A DNA stretch of 64,000 nt from NCBI RefSeq assembly GCF_005145005.1, contig NZ_CP039712.1, positions 1,085,001 through 1,149,000 on the forward strand. Direction: 5' to 3'. The notes under the pieces were generated by a model that was not told the DNA's origin, searched no databases, and saw only the letters and a list, made by a program, of their open reading frames with translations. The stretch comes from Vagococcus zengguangii (GTDB taxonomy: Bacteria; Bacillota; Bacilli; Lactobacillales; Vagococcaceae). The position numbers and the translations under genes were made by a program. This document shows, one piece after another, positions 24,792 to 33,561 of the stretch (within the stretch, counting starts at the first letter, position 1; every line of letters begins with the position of its first letter).

Positions 24792-26099
24792 ATGTCCATG
24801 TTTTTAGATCAAGTAACAATTGACGTTAAAGCCGGTGATGGCGGAGACGGAATGGTTGCTTTCAGAAGAGAAAAATATGTACCCGATGGCGGACCACATG
24901 GTGGTGACGGCGGTCGCGGTGGTAATGTAGTATTCGTAGTAGACGAAGGACTACGTACGTTAATGGATTTCCGTTTTAATAAACATTTCCGTGCAAATAG
25001 CGGTGAAAAAGGGATGCGTAAAGGGATGCATGGTCGAGGATCAGACGATTTAATCGTTAAAATCCCACCAGGTACAACCATCAGAAATCAAGAAACAGGT
25101 AAAATCCTAGGTGACTTAACGCAACACGGTGATAGTATTGTCGTGGCGAAGGGTGGCCGTGGTGGACGTGGTAACATGCGTTTTGCAACACCTTCTAACC
25201 CAGCACCTGAGATTGCTGAAAACGGTGAACCTGGAGAAGAATTACGTCTTGATTTAGAATTGAAAATTTTAGCAGACGTTGGTTTAGTTGGTTTCCCATC
25301 CGTTGGTAAATCAACTTTATTGTCGATTGTATCTAAAGCTAAGCCAAAAATTGGAAGCTACCACTTTACAACGTTAGCACCAAACATTGGGATGGTACCA
25401 ACAAAAGACGGTCGTAGTTTTGCAATGGCTGACTTGCCAGGATTAATTGAAGGCGCATCTCAAGGGATCGGTTTAGGAACGCAATTCTTACGCCATATAG
25501 AACGTACACGTGTCTTATTACATGTGATTGATATGAGTGGGATGGAAGGTCGCGATCCTTATGAAGACTACTTGACTATCAATAATGAGTTAGAGTCTCA
25601 CAACTTACGTTTGTTAGAACGCCCACAAATCATCGTGGCAAATAAAATGGATATGCCAGGTTCTGAAGAAAATTTAGCTGAATTCAAGCAAAAATTAGCT
25701 GAAAATACGGAAGGTGAGTTGCCATTAATCTTCGCAATTTCAGGTATTTCTAAACAAGGTGTCGATGACTTATTAGTTAAGACGGCTGATATGATTGAAA
25801 TCACACCAGAATTCCCATTATATGAGGAAGAAGAGATGCAAGAAGAAAACGTGGTTTACTCATTTGCTGAAAATAATCGCGAATTTGATGTTACACGTGA
25901 TCCTGATGGTACATGGGTACTTTCTGGTGAAAAACTAGAGCGTCTGTTCTTAATGACGAACTTAGAACGCGATGAAAGTACGATGCGTTTTGCACGTCAA
26001 ATGCGTGGTATGGGTGTTGATGAAGAATTACGTGAACAAGGAGCGCAAGATGGTGATTCAGTCAGAATTATGGACTTTGTCTTTGAATTCGTAGACTAA
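24792..26099 (+). CDS. obg: GTPase Obg/CgtA
   Basis: This 435-residue GTPase acts in 50S ribosome maturation and stress control. The glycine-rich N-terminal Obg fold ([20 protein letters not shown]) covers residues 1-160. The GTPase domain follows with G1 [10 protein letters not shown]3 DLPGLIEGA and G4 NKMD. A C-terminal OCT domain is present at about 345-430. Length and order are normal for Firmicutes. The gene has an AGGAGG ribosome binding site and its own promoter and terminator. Confidence 0.97.
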   Translation: MSMFLDQVTIDVKAGDGGDGMVAFRREKYVPDGGPHGGDGGRGGNVVFVVDEGLRTLMDFRFNKHFRANSGEKGMRKGMHGRGSDDLIVKIPPGTTIRNQETGKILGDLTQHGDSIVVAKGGRGGRGNMRFATPSNPAPEIAENGEPGEELRLDLELKILADVGLVGFPSVGKSTLLSIVSKAKPKIGSYHFTTLAPNIGMVPTKDGRSFAMADLPGLIEGASQGIGLGTQFLRHIERTRVLLHVIDMSGMEGRDPYEDYLTINNELESHNLRLLERPQIIVANKMDMPGSEENLAEFKQKLAENTEGELPLIFAISGISKQGVDDLLVKTADMIEITPEFPLYEEEEMQEENVVYSFAENNREFDVTRDPDGTWVLSGEKLERLFLMTNLERDESTMRFARQMRGMGVDEELREQGAQDGDSVRIMDFVFEFVD

Positions 26100-26145
26100 A
26101 ATTGGCATGATGAGCCTGATAGGATAACTTGAAGAAATACTTTAA

Positions 26146-26180
26146 GAGGTGATGGCACACGTTGCCTCACCTCCTTTTTT
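26146..26180 (+). terminator. Terminator after obg
   Basis: GAGGTGA and TCACCTC form the base of a hairpin with inner GGC/GCC pairing, followed by a T6 run. Confidence 0.75.
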
Positions 26181-26209
26181 AATAGCAGATAAAAGAATAG
26201 GAGTTAGCG

Positions 26210-27157
26210 ATGAAATTAGAATTCTTAGGTACCGGGGCAGGCGTGCCGTCTAAACAACGTAACGTAACCGGCATTGCACTGAAATTATTAGACGAACGAA
26301 ATGCTGTGTGGTTATTTGACTGCGGTGAAGGGACACAACAACAAATTTTAAATACGAGTGTTCGTCCAGGAAAAATCGAAAAAATCTTTATTACGCATCT
26401 TCATGGTGACCATATTTTTGGTTTGCCAGGTTTATTGAGTTCACGTTCTTTTCAAGGTGGTGATACAACCTTGACCATCTATGGCCCAAAAGGAATTAAA
26501 GCGTTCGTTGAGACTAGTTTAAAAGTGTCTGAATCACGCTTATCTTATCCATTAGACTTTGTAGAAATAGAAGAAGGTGGCGTTATTTTCAAAGACCAAC
26601 AATTTGAGGTGATTTGCCTTCCATTAGACCATAAAATTGCCAGTTTTGGTTATCGTATTGAGGAATCTGATCATCAAGGGGAATTGTTAGTAGACAAATT
26701 ACGAGAATTAAACATTCCTTCAGGACCAATCTACGGAAAAATTAAAAATCGTCAAAAAGTAGTGCTAGCAGATGGACGAGAAATTGATGGGGCGGATTTT
26801 GTTGGGCCTGATCAAAAAGGTCGCACGGTAACGATTTTAGGCGATACTCGTAGCCATGCGAATATTGCGAAACTTGCGGCTGATGCAGATGTCTTAGTAC
26901 ATGAAAGTACCTTTAATCATGCAGAAGCGCAAAAAGCACGTGCTTATTATCATTCAACTTCAACGCAAGCCGCAACAGTAGCTAAAGAACAAGGCGTCGG
27001 ACGCTTGTTATTAACCCATATTAGTTCACGTTATTTAGGCAAAGCTGTTTATGAAATGGAAAAAGAAGCGAAAAATATTTTCCCGAATACTAAAATTGTG
27101 AAAGATTTTGATATTATTGATATCCCTTTTGATAAAGAGGCGCGTCAGCATGACTAA
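26210..27157 (+). CDS. rnz: Ribonuclease Z
   Basis: This 315-residue metallo-beta-lactamase-fold nuclease matures tRNA 3' ends. The signature [12 protein letters not shown] supplies the zinc ligands, with further ligands in [14 protein letters not shown] and the late LLTHISSRY. The glycine-rich [11 protein letters not shown] start is typical of RNase Z. It leads a run of rnz-SDR-lapA, the next gene starting 8 bp inside its 3' end. Confidence 0.96.
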   Translation: MKLEFLGTGAGVPSKQRNVTGIALKLLDERNAVWLFDCGEGTQQQILNTSVRPGKIEKIFITHLHGDHIFGLPGLLSSRSFQGGDTTLTIYGPKGIKAFVETSLKVSESRLSYPLDFVEIEEGGVIFKDQQFEVICLPLDHKIASFGYRIEESDHQGELLVDKLRELNIPSGPIYGKIKNRQKVVLADGREIDGADFVGPDQKGRTVTILGDTRSHANIAKLAADADVLVHESTFNHAEAQKARAYYHSTSTQAATVAKEQGVGRLLLTHISSRYLGKAVYEMEKEAKNIFPNTKIVKDFDIIDIPFDKEARQHD

Positions 27158-27944
27158 GAAACTCGTCGGCAAGGTCGTTTTAATTACGGGTGCTTCATCA
27201 GGATTGGGTGAGCAATTAGCTTATTCAGCCGCTAGACAGGGAGCGACTCTAATACTTTGCGCCCGTCGTGAGGAGCAGCTATTAGAAATTACGAAAAAGT
27301 GCCAAGAGCTCTCTGGTCACGAAGCAGTCTATTATTTAATCGACATAGCAGAATATGAAACAACCGAGCTTGTCCTAGAACGCATCATTCGCCGTTTTAA
27401 AAAAATTGATGTCTTAATTAATAATGCAGGCTTTGGTTTGTTTCGTGAATTTATACAGTTTGATTTTGACGTTGCGGATAAGATGTTTAAAGTCAACGTC
27501 TTAGGGTTAATGGCTATCACACAGAAAATTGCCCAATTAATGATCGATCAAAAGCAGGGTCATATTATTAATATTGGCTCTCAAGGTGGAAAAATGGCTT
27601 CACCAAAAAGTAGTGTCTATTCCGCTACAAAATTTGCAGTGATTGGTTTTTCCGATGCGCTACGTTTAGAGTTGAAGCCACATGGTGTTATGGTGACAAC
27701 CGTTAATCCTGGACCGATTACAACCGAATTTTTCGAAACAGCGGATGAAACAGGCAACTATTTAGCATCGATTGGTCGCTTAGCTATTGATCCGGCCAAA
27801 CTAAGTGAAAAAATTATTCGCGTAATCGGTAAATCAAAGCGCGAAATCAACACACCTAAAATTATGTCTTTTGCAAGCATAATGTCTAGCCTATTTCCAA
27901 ACCTAAGTGATATACTTACTGTATCGTTATTTAATAAGAAATAA
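27150..27944 (+). CDS. Short-chain dehydrogenase/reductase (YqjQ-like)
   Basis: This 264-residue Rossmann-fold oxidoreductase has the cofactor loop TGASSGLG, the NNAG motif, a catalytic Ser in IGSQGG and the YSATKFAV tyrosine-lysine pair, followed by NPGPI. It belongs to the classical SDR group resembling B. subtilis YqjQ, which also lies next to rnz. I start at the ATG at 27150, inside the rnz 3' end and preceded by AGAGG. A longer start further inside rnz has no ribosome binding site. The substrate is unknown. Confidence 0.9.
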   Translation: MTKKLVGKVVLITGASSGLGEQLAYSAARQGATLILCARREEQLLEITKKCQELSGHEAVYYLIDIAEYETTELVLERIIRRFKKIDVLINNAGFGLFREFIQFDFDVADKMFKVNVLGLMAITQKIAQLMIDQKQGHIINIGSQGGKMASPKSSVYSATKFAVIGFSDALRLELKPHGVMVTTVNPGPITTEFFETADETGNYLASIGRLAIDPAKLSEKIIRVIGKSKREINTPKIMSFASIMSSLFPNLSDILTVSLFNKK

Positions 27945-27958
27945 GTAGGGGAGGAATA

Positions 27959-28444
27959 ATGATGAAAAAAATGTGGAAGTGGATTGTAGCTGCAATTGTA
28001 ATCTTATTGGTAGTTATTTTTTCAGTCATGAATACGCGCTATGTTAGTCTAGATTTTGGGTTTAAATCGCTACATTTACCACTGATTTATATTTTGTTAG
28101 GGTCATTTATTTTAGGTGGTTTAGTGACAATGCTTTTATGGTTAACAAGTAACTTTGAACATCGTCACAATATTAAGGCATTGCAAAAAGAATTAGATGC
28201 GTTACAAGCCTCTGTGGATGATCGTGTCGTAACAGAAGTTAGTGCTGCGAAAATTGAATTAGAAGCACGTCTTGCTGAAAAAGAGCAAGAATTAATTGCT
28301 GTGAAAAAAGATTTTGCAGAAGATAGTAATATAAAAAATCAAACAATTGATGAATTACAAGCGAAATTAATGGCACTAATGCCACCTCAAGTTGAGGAGC
28401 CAATGGAAATGACTTTACCAGATGAGTCATTCACAGCTGAATAA
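27959..28444 (+). CDS. LapA domain membrane protein with coiled coil
   Basis: This 161-residue protein has two N-terminal transmembrane segments (about 6-28 and 41-64) around NTRYVSLDFGF, which is the LapA/DUF1049 pattern. A charged coiled coil at about 75-130 and an acidic tail follow, facing the cytoplasm. In E. coli the LapA/LapB pair regulates lipopolysaccharide synthesis; the role in Gram-positives is unknown. The gene is 14 bp after the SDR gene with GGGGAGG. The second ATG at 27962 is slightly better spaced than the first. Confidence 0.8.
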   Translation: MMKKMWKWIVAAIVILLVVIFSVMNTRYVSLDFGFKSLHLPLIYILLGSFILGGLVTMLLWLTSNFEHRHNIKALQKELDALQASVDDRVVTEVSAAKIELEARLAEKEQELIAVKKDFAEDSNIKNQTIDELQAKLMALMPPQVEEPMEMTLPDESFTAE

Positions 28445-28457
28445 CTAGAGTTTATAT

Positions 28458-28489
28458 AACTGGCACGAATCATCGTGCCAGTTTTTTTT
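28458..28489 (+). terminator. Terminator after lapA
   Basis: AACTGGCACGA and TCGTGCCAGTT form a perfect stem with an ATCA loop and a T8 run. Confidence 0.92.
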
Positions 28490-28518
28490 GTATATTTTTT
28501 CCGTTAGACTAGGTAATT

Positions 28519-28527
28519 TGCTATAAT
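28519..28527 (+). promoter_or_regulatory. Extended -10 promoter of recJ
   Basis: TGC followed by TATAAT (28522-28527), with no good -35. The implied start of transcription near 28534 means the in-frame TTG at 28535 cannot be the initiation codon, which favours GTG 28550. Confidence 0.5.
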
Positions 28528-28549
28528 AGGGAAGTTGGGAGTGATTGAA

Positions 28550-30856
28550 GTGAAACAATCAAAATATCATTGGATTCGTTCTGAGGAACCAATTCAAACC
28601 GAATTAATAAACTGGCTAAAAGAGCATGGCTTTTCTGAACAATTAGCGCCTTTATTAGCTAACCGAAAAATAACGACAGCTGAACAATTATCAGCTTATT
28701 TTTATCCGAACTTAGAAGACTTATATGACCCATTTTTACTCTTTGATATGGACAAGGCGGTTAATCGTTTATTTGAAGCGATTGAGAGCGGTCAAAAGAT
28801 TGTGATCTACGGTGATTATGATGCCGATGGGATTACCAGTACGACCGTGATGAAGGAAGCAATTGAATTAGTTGGGGGAGATGTCTCATACTTTTTACCG
28901 AACCGCTTTGAACATGGTTATGGACCAAACGTGAAAGTTTATGAACAATTAATTGCCGATGGTGCCGAACTTATTGTGACAGTTGATAATGGTGTAACAG
29001 GACATGAAGCAATTGAATATGCCAAAACGCAAGGCGTGGACGTTATCGTGACCGATCACCATGAATTACCTCCAGAGTTACCAGAACCGTATGCTTTAAT
29101 CCATCCGAAGCATCCAGCTGGGAACTATCCATTTGGGGATCTTGCGGGTGTAGGTGTAGCCTTTAAAGTGGCGACAGCCTTGCTAGAAGAACCACCTGTT
29201 GAACTGCTTGATTTAGTTGCGATTGGGACGATTGCTGATTTGGTTTCTCTAACCGATGAAAATCGCAATCTCGTAAAACATGGGTTACAAATGATGAAAG
29301 AAACTGATCGAGTGGGTTTAAATGCTTTGATGAAAGTAGCCAATGTTGACAAAGAAAATATTAGTGCTGAATCTGTCGGCTTTGGCATCGGCCCTCGTTT
29401 AAATGCGATCGGCCGAATTGGCGATGCAAGCCCAGGCGTCGAACTAATGTGTACGTTTGATGAGGAACAAGCAGAAGAATTAGCGACGTTTATTCAGAAA
29501 AAAAATGAAGAACGTCAGGCAATTGTTGCGACAATTAGTCAAGAAGCATTAGAGATGGTTGCTGAATTAGGTGAACAGTCCATCTACTTATTAGCCAAAG
29601 AAGGCTGGAATGAAGGCGTATTAGGTATCGTTGCTAGCCAAATCGTACAAAAGACTAATCGACCAGCCATTATCTTATCACTAAATCCAGAAAGTGGCCT
29701 GGCAAAAGGCTCTGGACGAAGCATTGAACAAATTAATTTATATGATTTGCTATCAGAAATTCGTGACGAACTGGTGAAATTTGGGGGCCATCATATGGCA
29801 GCTGGGATGACGCTTGAACAATCAAAATTACCAGAAATTCAGGCTAAATTGAATACGTTAATCGAGCAACAGTCCATTGACTTTTCAGTTGGACAGCCGC
29901 TAAATGTTGAAGATCATTTAGCAATTGAAGCCCTAGATGTCCGTTTAGTTGAAGCCATTCAAACGTTAGGACCATTTGGAACAGACAACCCATCGCCTGT
30001 TTTCTTATTTGAAAATGGTCGCGCGCAAATGACGAAAGCTATTGGGGCAGATCAAAAGCATTTGAAATTCCAATTTCAAACCTCTGATGCAAGTATCGAT
30101 GTGATTGCGTTTGGTTATGGGAATCAATTAGTGGAAATTGAGAGTGCAAGTGAGTTGGCGATTGTCGGAGATTTATCAATTAATGAATGGAATGGTAATA
30201 AGAAAGTACAACTGATGATGAAAGACTATGGGATTAACGAAAAACAAGTCTTTGACTATCGTGAAAAATTACATCTATTGCCAGAACTATTAAGTTTACC
30301 GCGAACATTCTATGTTTTATTTGACGGGAAACATTTAAATCAATTCAAAGCGATTCCCCAAGAACATCTGTTGCTAGTAGGTGACCAAACGGACCTAAGC
30401 CAGTATGCCGGCGCGGCTCAGTCGGTAGTCTTTTTGGATTGTCCAATAGAAGAGCATCAGCTCCAAGAAATTGTCAGCGAGTTACAAGTTGAAAGGATTT
30501 ACTTGTTACTTTATAGCAAGGAGCAGTGCTATTTGAATGGGATGCCATCAAGGGAAGCATTTGGTAAATTATTTAAATTAGTCCAAACTAAGCAAGAAAT
30601 TGATGTGAGGTATAAGCTTAATGAACTTGCACAGTATATAAATGTCGAATTTAATACAATAATTTTCATGATTAATGTGCTTTTTGAGCTGAAATTTGTT
30701 ACAATAGAGAACGGAGTGATGCGTAAAGTGGATTCAACCAACTTCACGCCGCTTAATGAAAGTAAAGTATATCAAACTCGTGAGCGTAAAATGCAGACGG
30801 AGAAATTTTTACTTTACAGCAATATAATTGAATTAGAGAAATGGCTGTTTCAATAG
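28550..30856 (+). CDS. recJ: Single-stranded-DNA-specific exonuclease RecJ
   Basis: This 768-residue DHH-family 5'-3' exonuclease acts in recombination and repair. Motifs include YGDYDADGITSTT, VDNGVTGHEAI, VTDHHE and the DHHA1-type GGHHMAAG, followed by an OB fold. The last 200 residues or so form the C-terminal extension found in Firmicutes RecJ. I chose GTG 28550 because GGGAG lies 8 bp upstream and the promoter leaves no room for the earlier TTG. It is followed by apt after 15 bp, the usual recJ-apt pair. Confidence 0.95.
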   Translation: MKQSKYHWIRSEEPIQTELINWLKEHGFSEQLAPLLANRKITTAEQLSAYFYPNLEDLYDPFLLFDMDKAVNRLFEAIESGQKIVIYGDYDADGITSTTVMKEAIELVGGDVSYFLPNRFEHGYGPNVKVYEQLIADGAELIVTVDNGVTGHEAIEYAKTQGVDVIVTDHHELPPELPEPYALIHPKHPAGNYPFGDLAGVGVAFKVATALLEEPPVELLDLVAIGTIADLVSLTDENRNLVKHGLQMMKETDRVGLNALMKVANVDKENISAESVGFGIGPRLNAIGRIGDASPGVELMCTFDEEQAEELATFIQKKNEERQAIVATISQEALEMVAELGEQSIYLLAKEGWNEGVLGIVASQIVQKTNRPAIILSLNPESGLAKGSGRSIEQINLYDLLSEIRDELVKFGGHHMAAGMTLEQSKLPEIQAKLNTLIEQQSIDFSVGQPLNVEDHLAIEALDVRLVEAIQTLGPFGTDNPSPVFLFENGRAQMTKAIGADQKHLKFQFQTSDASIDVIAFGYGNQLVEIESASELAIVGDLSINEWNGNKKVQLMMKDYGINEKQVFDYREKLHLLPELLSLPRTFYVLFDGKHLNQFKAIPQEHLLLVGDQTDLSQYAGAAQSVVFLDCPIEEHQLQEIVSELQVERIYLLLYSKEQCYLNGMPSREAFGKLFKLVQTKQEIDVRYKLNELAQYINVEFNTIIFMINVLFELKFVTIENGVMRKVDSTNFTPLNESKVYQTRERKMQTEKFLLYSNIIELEKWLFQ

Positions 30857-30871
30857 GAGGAAATGTAAATA

Positions 30872-31384
30872 ATGAACTTAAAAGACTATATCGCTAGTAT
30901 CCCTGATTACCCTAAAGAAGGTGTGATTTTTAGAGATATTTCACCATTAATGGGAGACGGAGACGCTTACCGTGAAGCAACGAAACAAATCGTGGATTAT
31001 GCTAAAGAAAAACAAATCGACATGATTGTTGGACCTGAAGCACGTGGTTTCATCATTGGTTGTCCCGTTGCCTACGAATTAGGTGTAGGTTTTGCTCCAG
31101 CTCGTAAAAAAGGTAAATTACCTCGTGAAACAATCGAAGTAGACTACGGTTTAGAGTATGGCGAAGCGACGTTAACACTACACAAAGATGCGATTAAACC
31201 TGGTCAACGTGTGTTAATTTGTGATGACTTATTAGCAACAGGAGGAACAATCGCTGCGACAATCGAATTAATTGAAAAATTAGGTGGCGTGGTAGCGGGT
31301 TGTGCATTCTTAGTTGAATTAACAGACTTAAATGGTCGTGAAAAAATTAAAGGTTATGACATTTTAACATTAATGGATTTCTAA
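30872..31384 (+). CDS. apt: Adenine phosphoribosyltransferase
   Basis: This 170-residue enzyme salvages adenine to AMP using PRPP. The PRPP-binding motif [13 protein letters not shown] and the segment PEARGFIIG are diagnostic, and the length is standard. It lies directly after recJ with an AGGAGG ribosome binding site. Confidence 0.97.
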   Translation: MNLKDYIASIPDYPKEGVIFRDISPLMGDGDAYREATKQIVDYAKEKQIDMIVGPEARGFIIGCPVAYELGVGFAPARKKGKLPRETIEVDYGLEYGEATLTLHKDAIKPGQRVLICDDLLATGGTIAATIELIEKLGGVVAGCAFLVELTDLNGREKIKGYDILTLMDF

Positions 31385-31399
31385 TAAATGATTCATTGT

Positions 31400-31430
31400 A
31401 AAAGGATGTGGCAGATTGTCACATCCTTTT
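31400..31430 (+). terminator. Probable terminator after apt
   Basis: AAAAGGATGTG and CACATCCTTTT form a perfect 11-bp stem with a 9-nt loop. The T tract is only four bases, so it is weaker than the others in this window. Confidence 0.6.
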
Positions 31431-31448
31431 AGTTATCTTTCAAAACAA

Positions 31449-31478
31449 TTGTCAGCCTTACACAGATTGTAGTATGAT
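31449..31478 (+). promoter_or_regulatory. Promoter of the lysozyme-like gene
   Basis: TTGTCA (31449-31454) and TATGAT (31473-31478) are 18 bp apart, about 30 bp before the start codon. Confidence 0.6.
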
Positions 31479-31510
31479 TAATATTCAAAGAATAAAAAGG
31501 AATGAGACAA

Positions 31511-32140
31511 ATGGTGGTAAAAAGAAGACGTCGCCGTCATATGTGGATAAAACTATTGACGATATTCCTTTTATGTAGCCTTACAATCGTAATTTTTCTT
31601 GGGATTCAGATGAAGAAAAAAGTAACGGCTGTTTCAAAATGGGATACAGATATTGAAAGAATTAGTAAAGAATACGAAATAGAACAGTATCAAGATATCA
31701 TAAAAGCTATAATTATGACAGAATCCAAAAAGGATAATGTGGATATTATGCAAAGTAGTGAAAGTCGCTACGGAAGCACAGGGAATATTAAGAGTGAAGA
31801 AGAGAGCTTGGAAGCAGGTATTGCATTTCTAGCTGAAACAATTGAGTTAGGTGAGTCAGAACATGTCGATTTATGGACCAGTGTTCAAGCGTATAATTTT
31901 GGATTAAATTATATTTACTATGTAAGTGAAAGAGGTCAAAATACATCGATTGAACTTGCTGAAAAATATTCAAAAGAAGTGCTTGCACCAAATCTCGGAA
32001 ACGAAGAATTAACAATGTATACTTATCGCATGCCGCACGCTATTTTTTATAATGGTGGCCACCTTTATAAAAACGGTGGGAATTTCTTTTATGCAGATTT
32101 AGTGAGAGGGTATGTTAAAGTATTAAATTGGTTTTCATAG
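31511..32140 (+). CDS. Membrane-anchored lysozyme-like protein (Pmp23/CwlT type)
   Basis: This 209-residue protein has an arginine-rich N-terminus, one transmembrane anchor (about residues 12-34) and an extracytoplasmic lysozyme-like domain. The segment IIKAIIMTESKKDNVDIMQSS with its glutamate, then VQAYNFG and NGGNFFYADLV, is the pattern of the Lysozyme_like family that includes pneumococcal Pmp23 and the CwlT N-domain. A muramidase or transglycosylase role in wall remodelling is inferred. I prefer ATG 31511, because AAAGG lies only one base before the ATG at 31502. dnaD begins 14 bp after it. Confidence 0.8.
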   Translation: MVVKRRRRRHMWIKLLTIFLLCSLTIVIFLGIQMKKKVTAVSKWDTDIERISKEYEIEQYQDIIKAIIMTESKKDNVDIMQSSESRYGSTGNIKSEEESLEAGIAFLAETIELGESEHVDLWTSVQAYNFGLNYIYYVSERGQNTSIELAEKYSKEVLAPNLGNEELTMYTYRMPHAIFYNGGHLYKNGGNFFYADLVRGYVKVLNWFS

Positions 32141-32154
32141 AAAAGGGTGGGAAA

Positions 32155-32871
32155 ATGTTAGAATTACAACGTTTTATTCAGGCGGGAAGCACGTCAGTTT
32201 CTAACCTACTTATGACTTATTACCGACAATTAGGTATGAGTGAGCAAGAAATGATACTTTATTTACAATTATTGATGGATGAAAAAGAGGGTAAGAGTTT
32301 TCCGGATATGACAGTCATCGCAAGTCGTATGGGCATAACATTGCAAGAAGCGTATAGCTTAATTGAAACATTGATTAATAAAAAAATTATTAAGTTAGAA
32401 ACTCAGCCTGATTCTTCAGGTAAGCAAACAGACTATTATGATTTGACAACTGTCTATACAACATTACAAGAAGTGTTAGTAGCAGCTCATCAAAAAAATC
32501 AAGTAGAACAATCACAATTAGACATTCGTCAGTTAATGCACAAGTTTGAACAAGAATTTGGTAGGAATTTGTCCAGTATGGAACGTGAAAGCATTACTTA
32601 TTGGATTTATGATGATCATTATTCTGTCGAAATTATAGAACTAGCGTTAAAAGAAGCAGTTCTAAATCAAGTTTATAATATTAAATATATTGATCGTATT
32701 TTACTAAGTTGGGAACGAAAAAATTTACGTTCCAAGGCACAAGTCTTAAATGAATTAAATCATCGAAAAAATCAATTGAGAAGCCAGGATAAAGCAGAAT
32801 TTACCAATGAACAAGCAAAAAACAAACCTAAAATTCCTTTGTTCAACTGGCTTGACAATGAAGGGAAGTAG
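32155..32871 (+). CDS. dnaD: DNA replication protein DnaD
   Basis: This 238-residue protein has the DnaD layout: an N-terminal winged helix (DDH1, about 1-110) and a C-terminal DDH2 domain with FEQEFGRNLSSMERESITYW and the YxxxIxxWxxK-like end YIDRILLSWERKNL. DnaD helps load the replicative helicase during initiation and restart. The ATG at 32155 follows GGGTGGG; a TTG upstream is less likely. It sits next to nth, the standard dnaD-nth-pbp neighbourhood of Bacilli. Confidence 0.93.
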   Translation: MLELQRFIQAGSTSVSNLLMTYYRQLGMSEQEMILYLQLLMDEKEGKSFPDMTVIASRMGITLQEAYSLIETLINKKIIKLETQPDSSGKQTDYYDLTTVYTTLQEVLVAAHQKNQVEQSQLDIRQLMHKFEQEFGRNLSSMERESITYWIYDDHYSVEIIELALKEAVLNQVYNIKYIDRILLSWERKNLRSKAQVLNELNHRKNQLRSQDKAEFTNEQAKNKPKIPLFNWLDNEGK

Positions 32872-32879
32872 GATATACT

Positions 32880-33518
32880 ATGCTTTCTAAAGCTAAAACG
32901 ATGGAAGCAATCGATCTTATCGCTTCCATGTATCCAGATGCAGAGTGTGAATTGGTCCATAAAAATCCTTTTGAGTTATTAACTGCGGTTATTTTGAGTG
33001 CACAAACAACCGATGTTTCGGTAAACAAGGTAACGCCATACTTATTTGAGAAATTTCCTACGCCGCAAGCTTTGGCCGAAGGCGAATTAACAGAAATAGA
33101 AGAAGTGATTAAAACAATCGGATTGTATCGAAATAAAGCCAAACATATTAAAGGCTGTAGCCAAAAATTGGTCGCTGAGTTTGCTGGGGAAGTTCCCAAA
33201 ACGATTAAAGAACTAGTTAGTTTACCAGGAGTTGGGAAGAAAACGGCAAATGTCGTTGTAAGTACGGCTTTTGGAGTTCCAGCTATTGCAGTAGATACAC
33301 ATGTTGAACGTGTTTCTAAACGTTTAAGAATCGTAAAACAATCAGCAAATGTCACTGAAGTAGAAGAGACATTGATGAAAAAAATACCCAAAGAACGTTG
33401 GTCCAAAACACATCATCAATTAATCTTTTTTGGCCGTTATCATTGTACTGCGAGAAAGCCGAAGTGTGAAGCCTGCCCATTACTATATATGTGCGCAGAA
33501 GGACAAAAAAATTTATAG
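32880..33518 (+). CDS. nth: Endonuclease III
   Basis: This 212-residue DNA glycosylase/AP lyase removes oxidised pyrimidines. The helix-hairpin-helix LPGVGKKTA with the catalytic lysine, the catalytic aspartate in AVDTHVERVSKR, and a C-terminal 4Fe-4S cluster with spacing C-x6-C-x2-C-x5-C are all visible. It starts 8 bp after dnaD and converges on pbp1A through a shared terminator. Confidence 0.97.
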   Translation: MLSKAKTMEAIDLIASMYPDAECELVHKNPFELLTAVILSAQTTDVSVNKVTPYLFEKFPTPQALAEGELTEIEEVIKTIGLYRNKAKHIKGCSQKLVAEFAGEVPKTIKELVSLPGVGKKTANVVVSTAFGVPAIAVDTHVERVSKRLRIVKQSANVTEVEETLMKKIPKERWSKTHHQLIFFGRYHCTARKPKCEACPLLYMCAEGQKNL

Positions 33519-33527
33519 TAGAAGTTA

Positions 33528-33561
33528 AAAAAAAGCAAGCGACTACTCGCTTGCTTTTTTT
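33528..33561. terminator. Bidirectional terminator between nth and pbp1A
   Basis: AAAAAAAGCAAGCGA and TCGCTTGCTTTTTTT form a perfect stem with a CTAC loop, with A/T tails for both directions. Confidence 0.92.

Noticed and set aside
31511-32140. Lysozyme-like protein as a sign of a prophage or conjugative element
   Set aside because: It is membrane-anchored, linked to dnaD, and has no phage or conjugation genes around it; similar chromosomal genes are common in Lactobacillales.
32843-33406. A 187-codon open frame on the minus strand across nth
   Set aside because: It lies entirely opposite dnaD-nth, whose Fe-S cysteines and HhH motif are intact; the antisense translation has no recognisable domain and no ribosome binding site.
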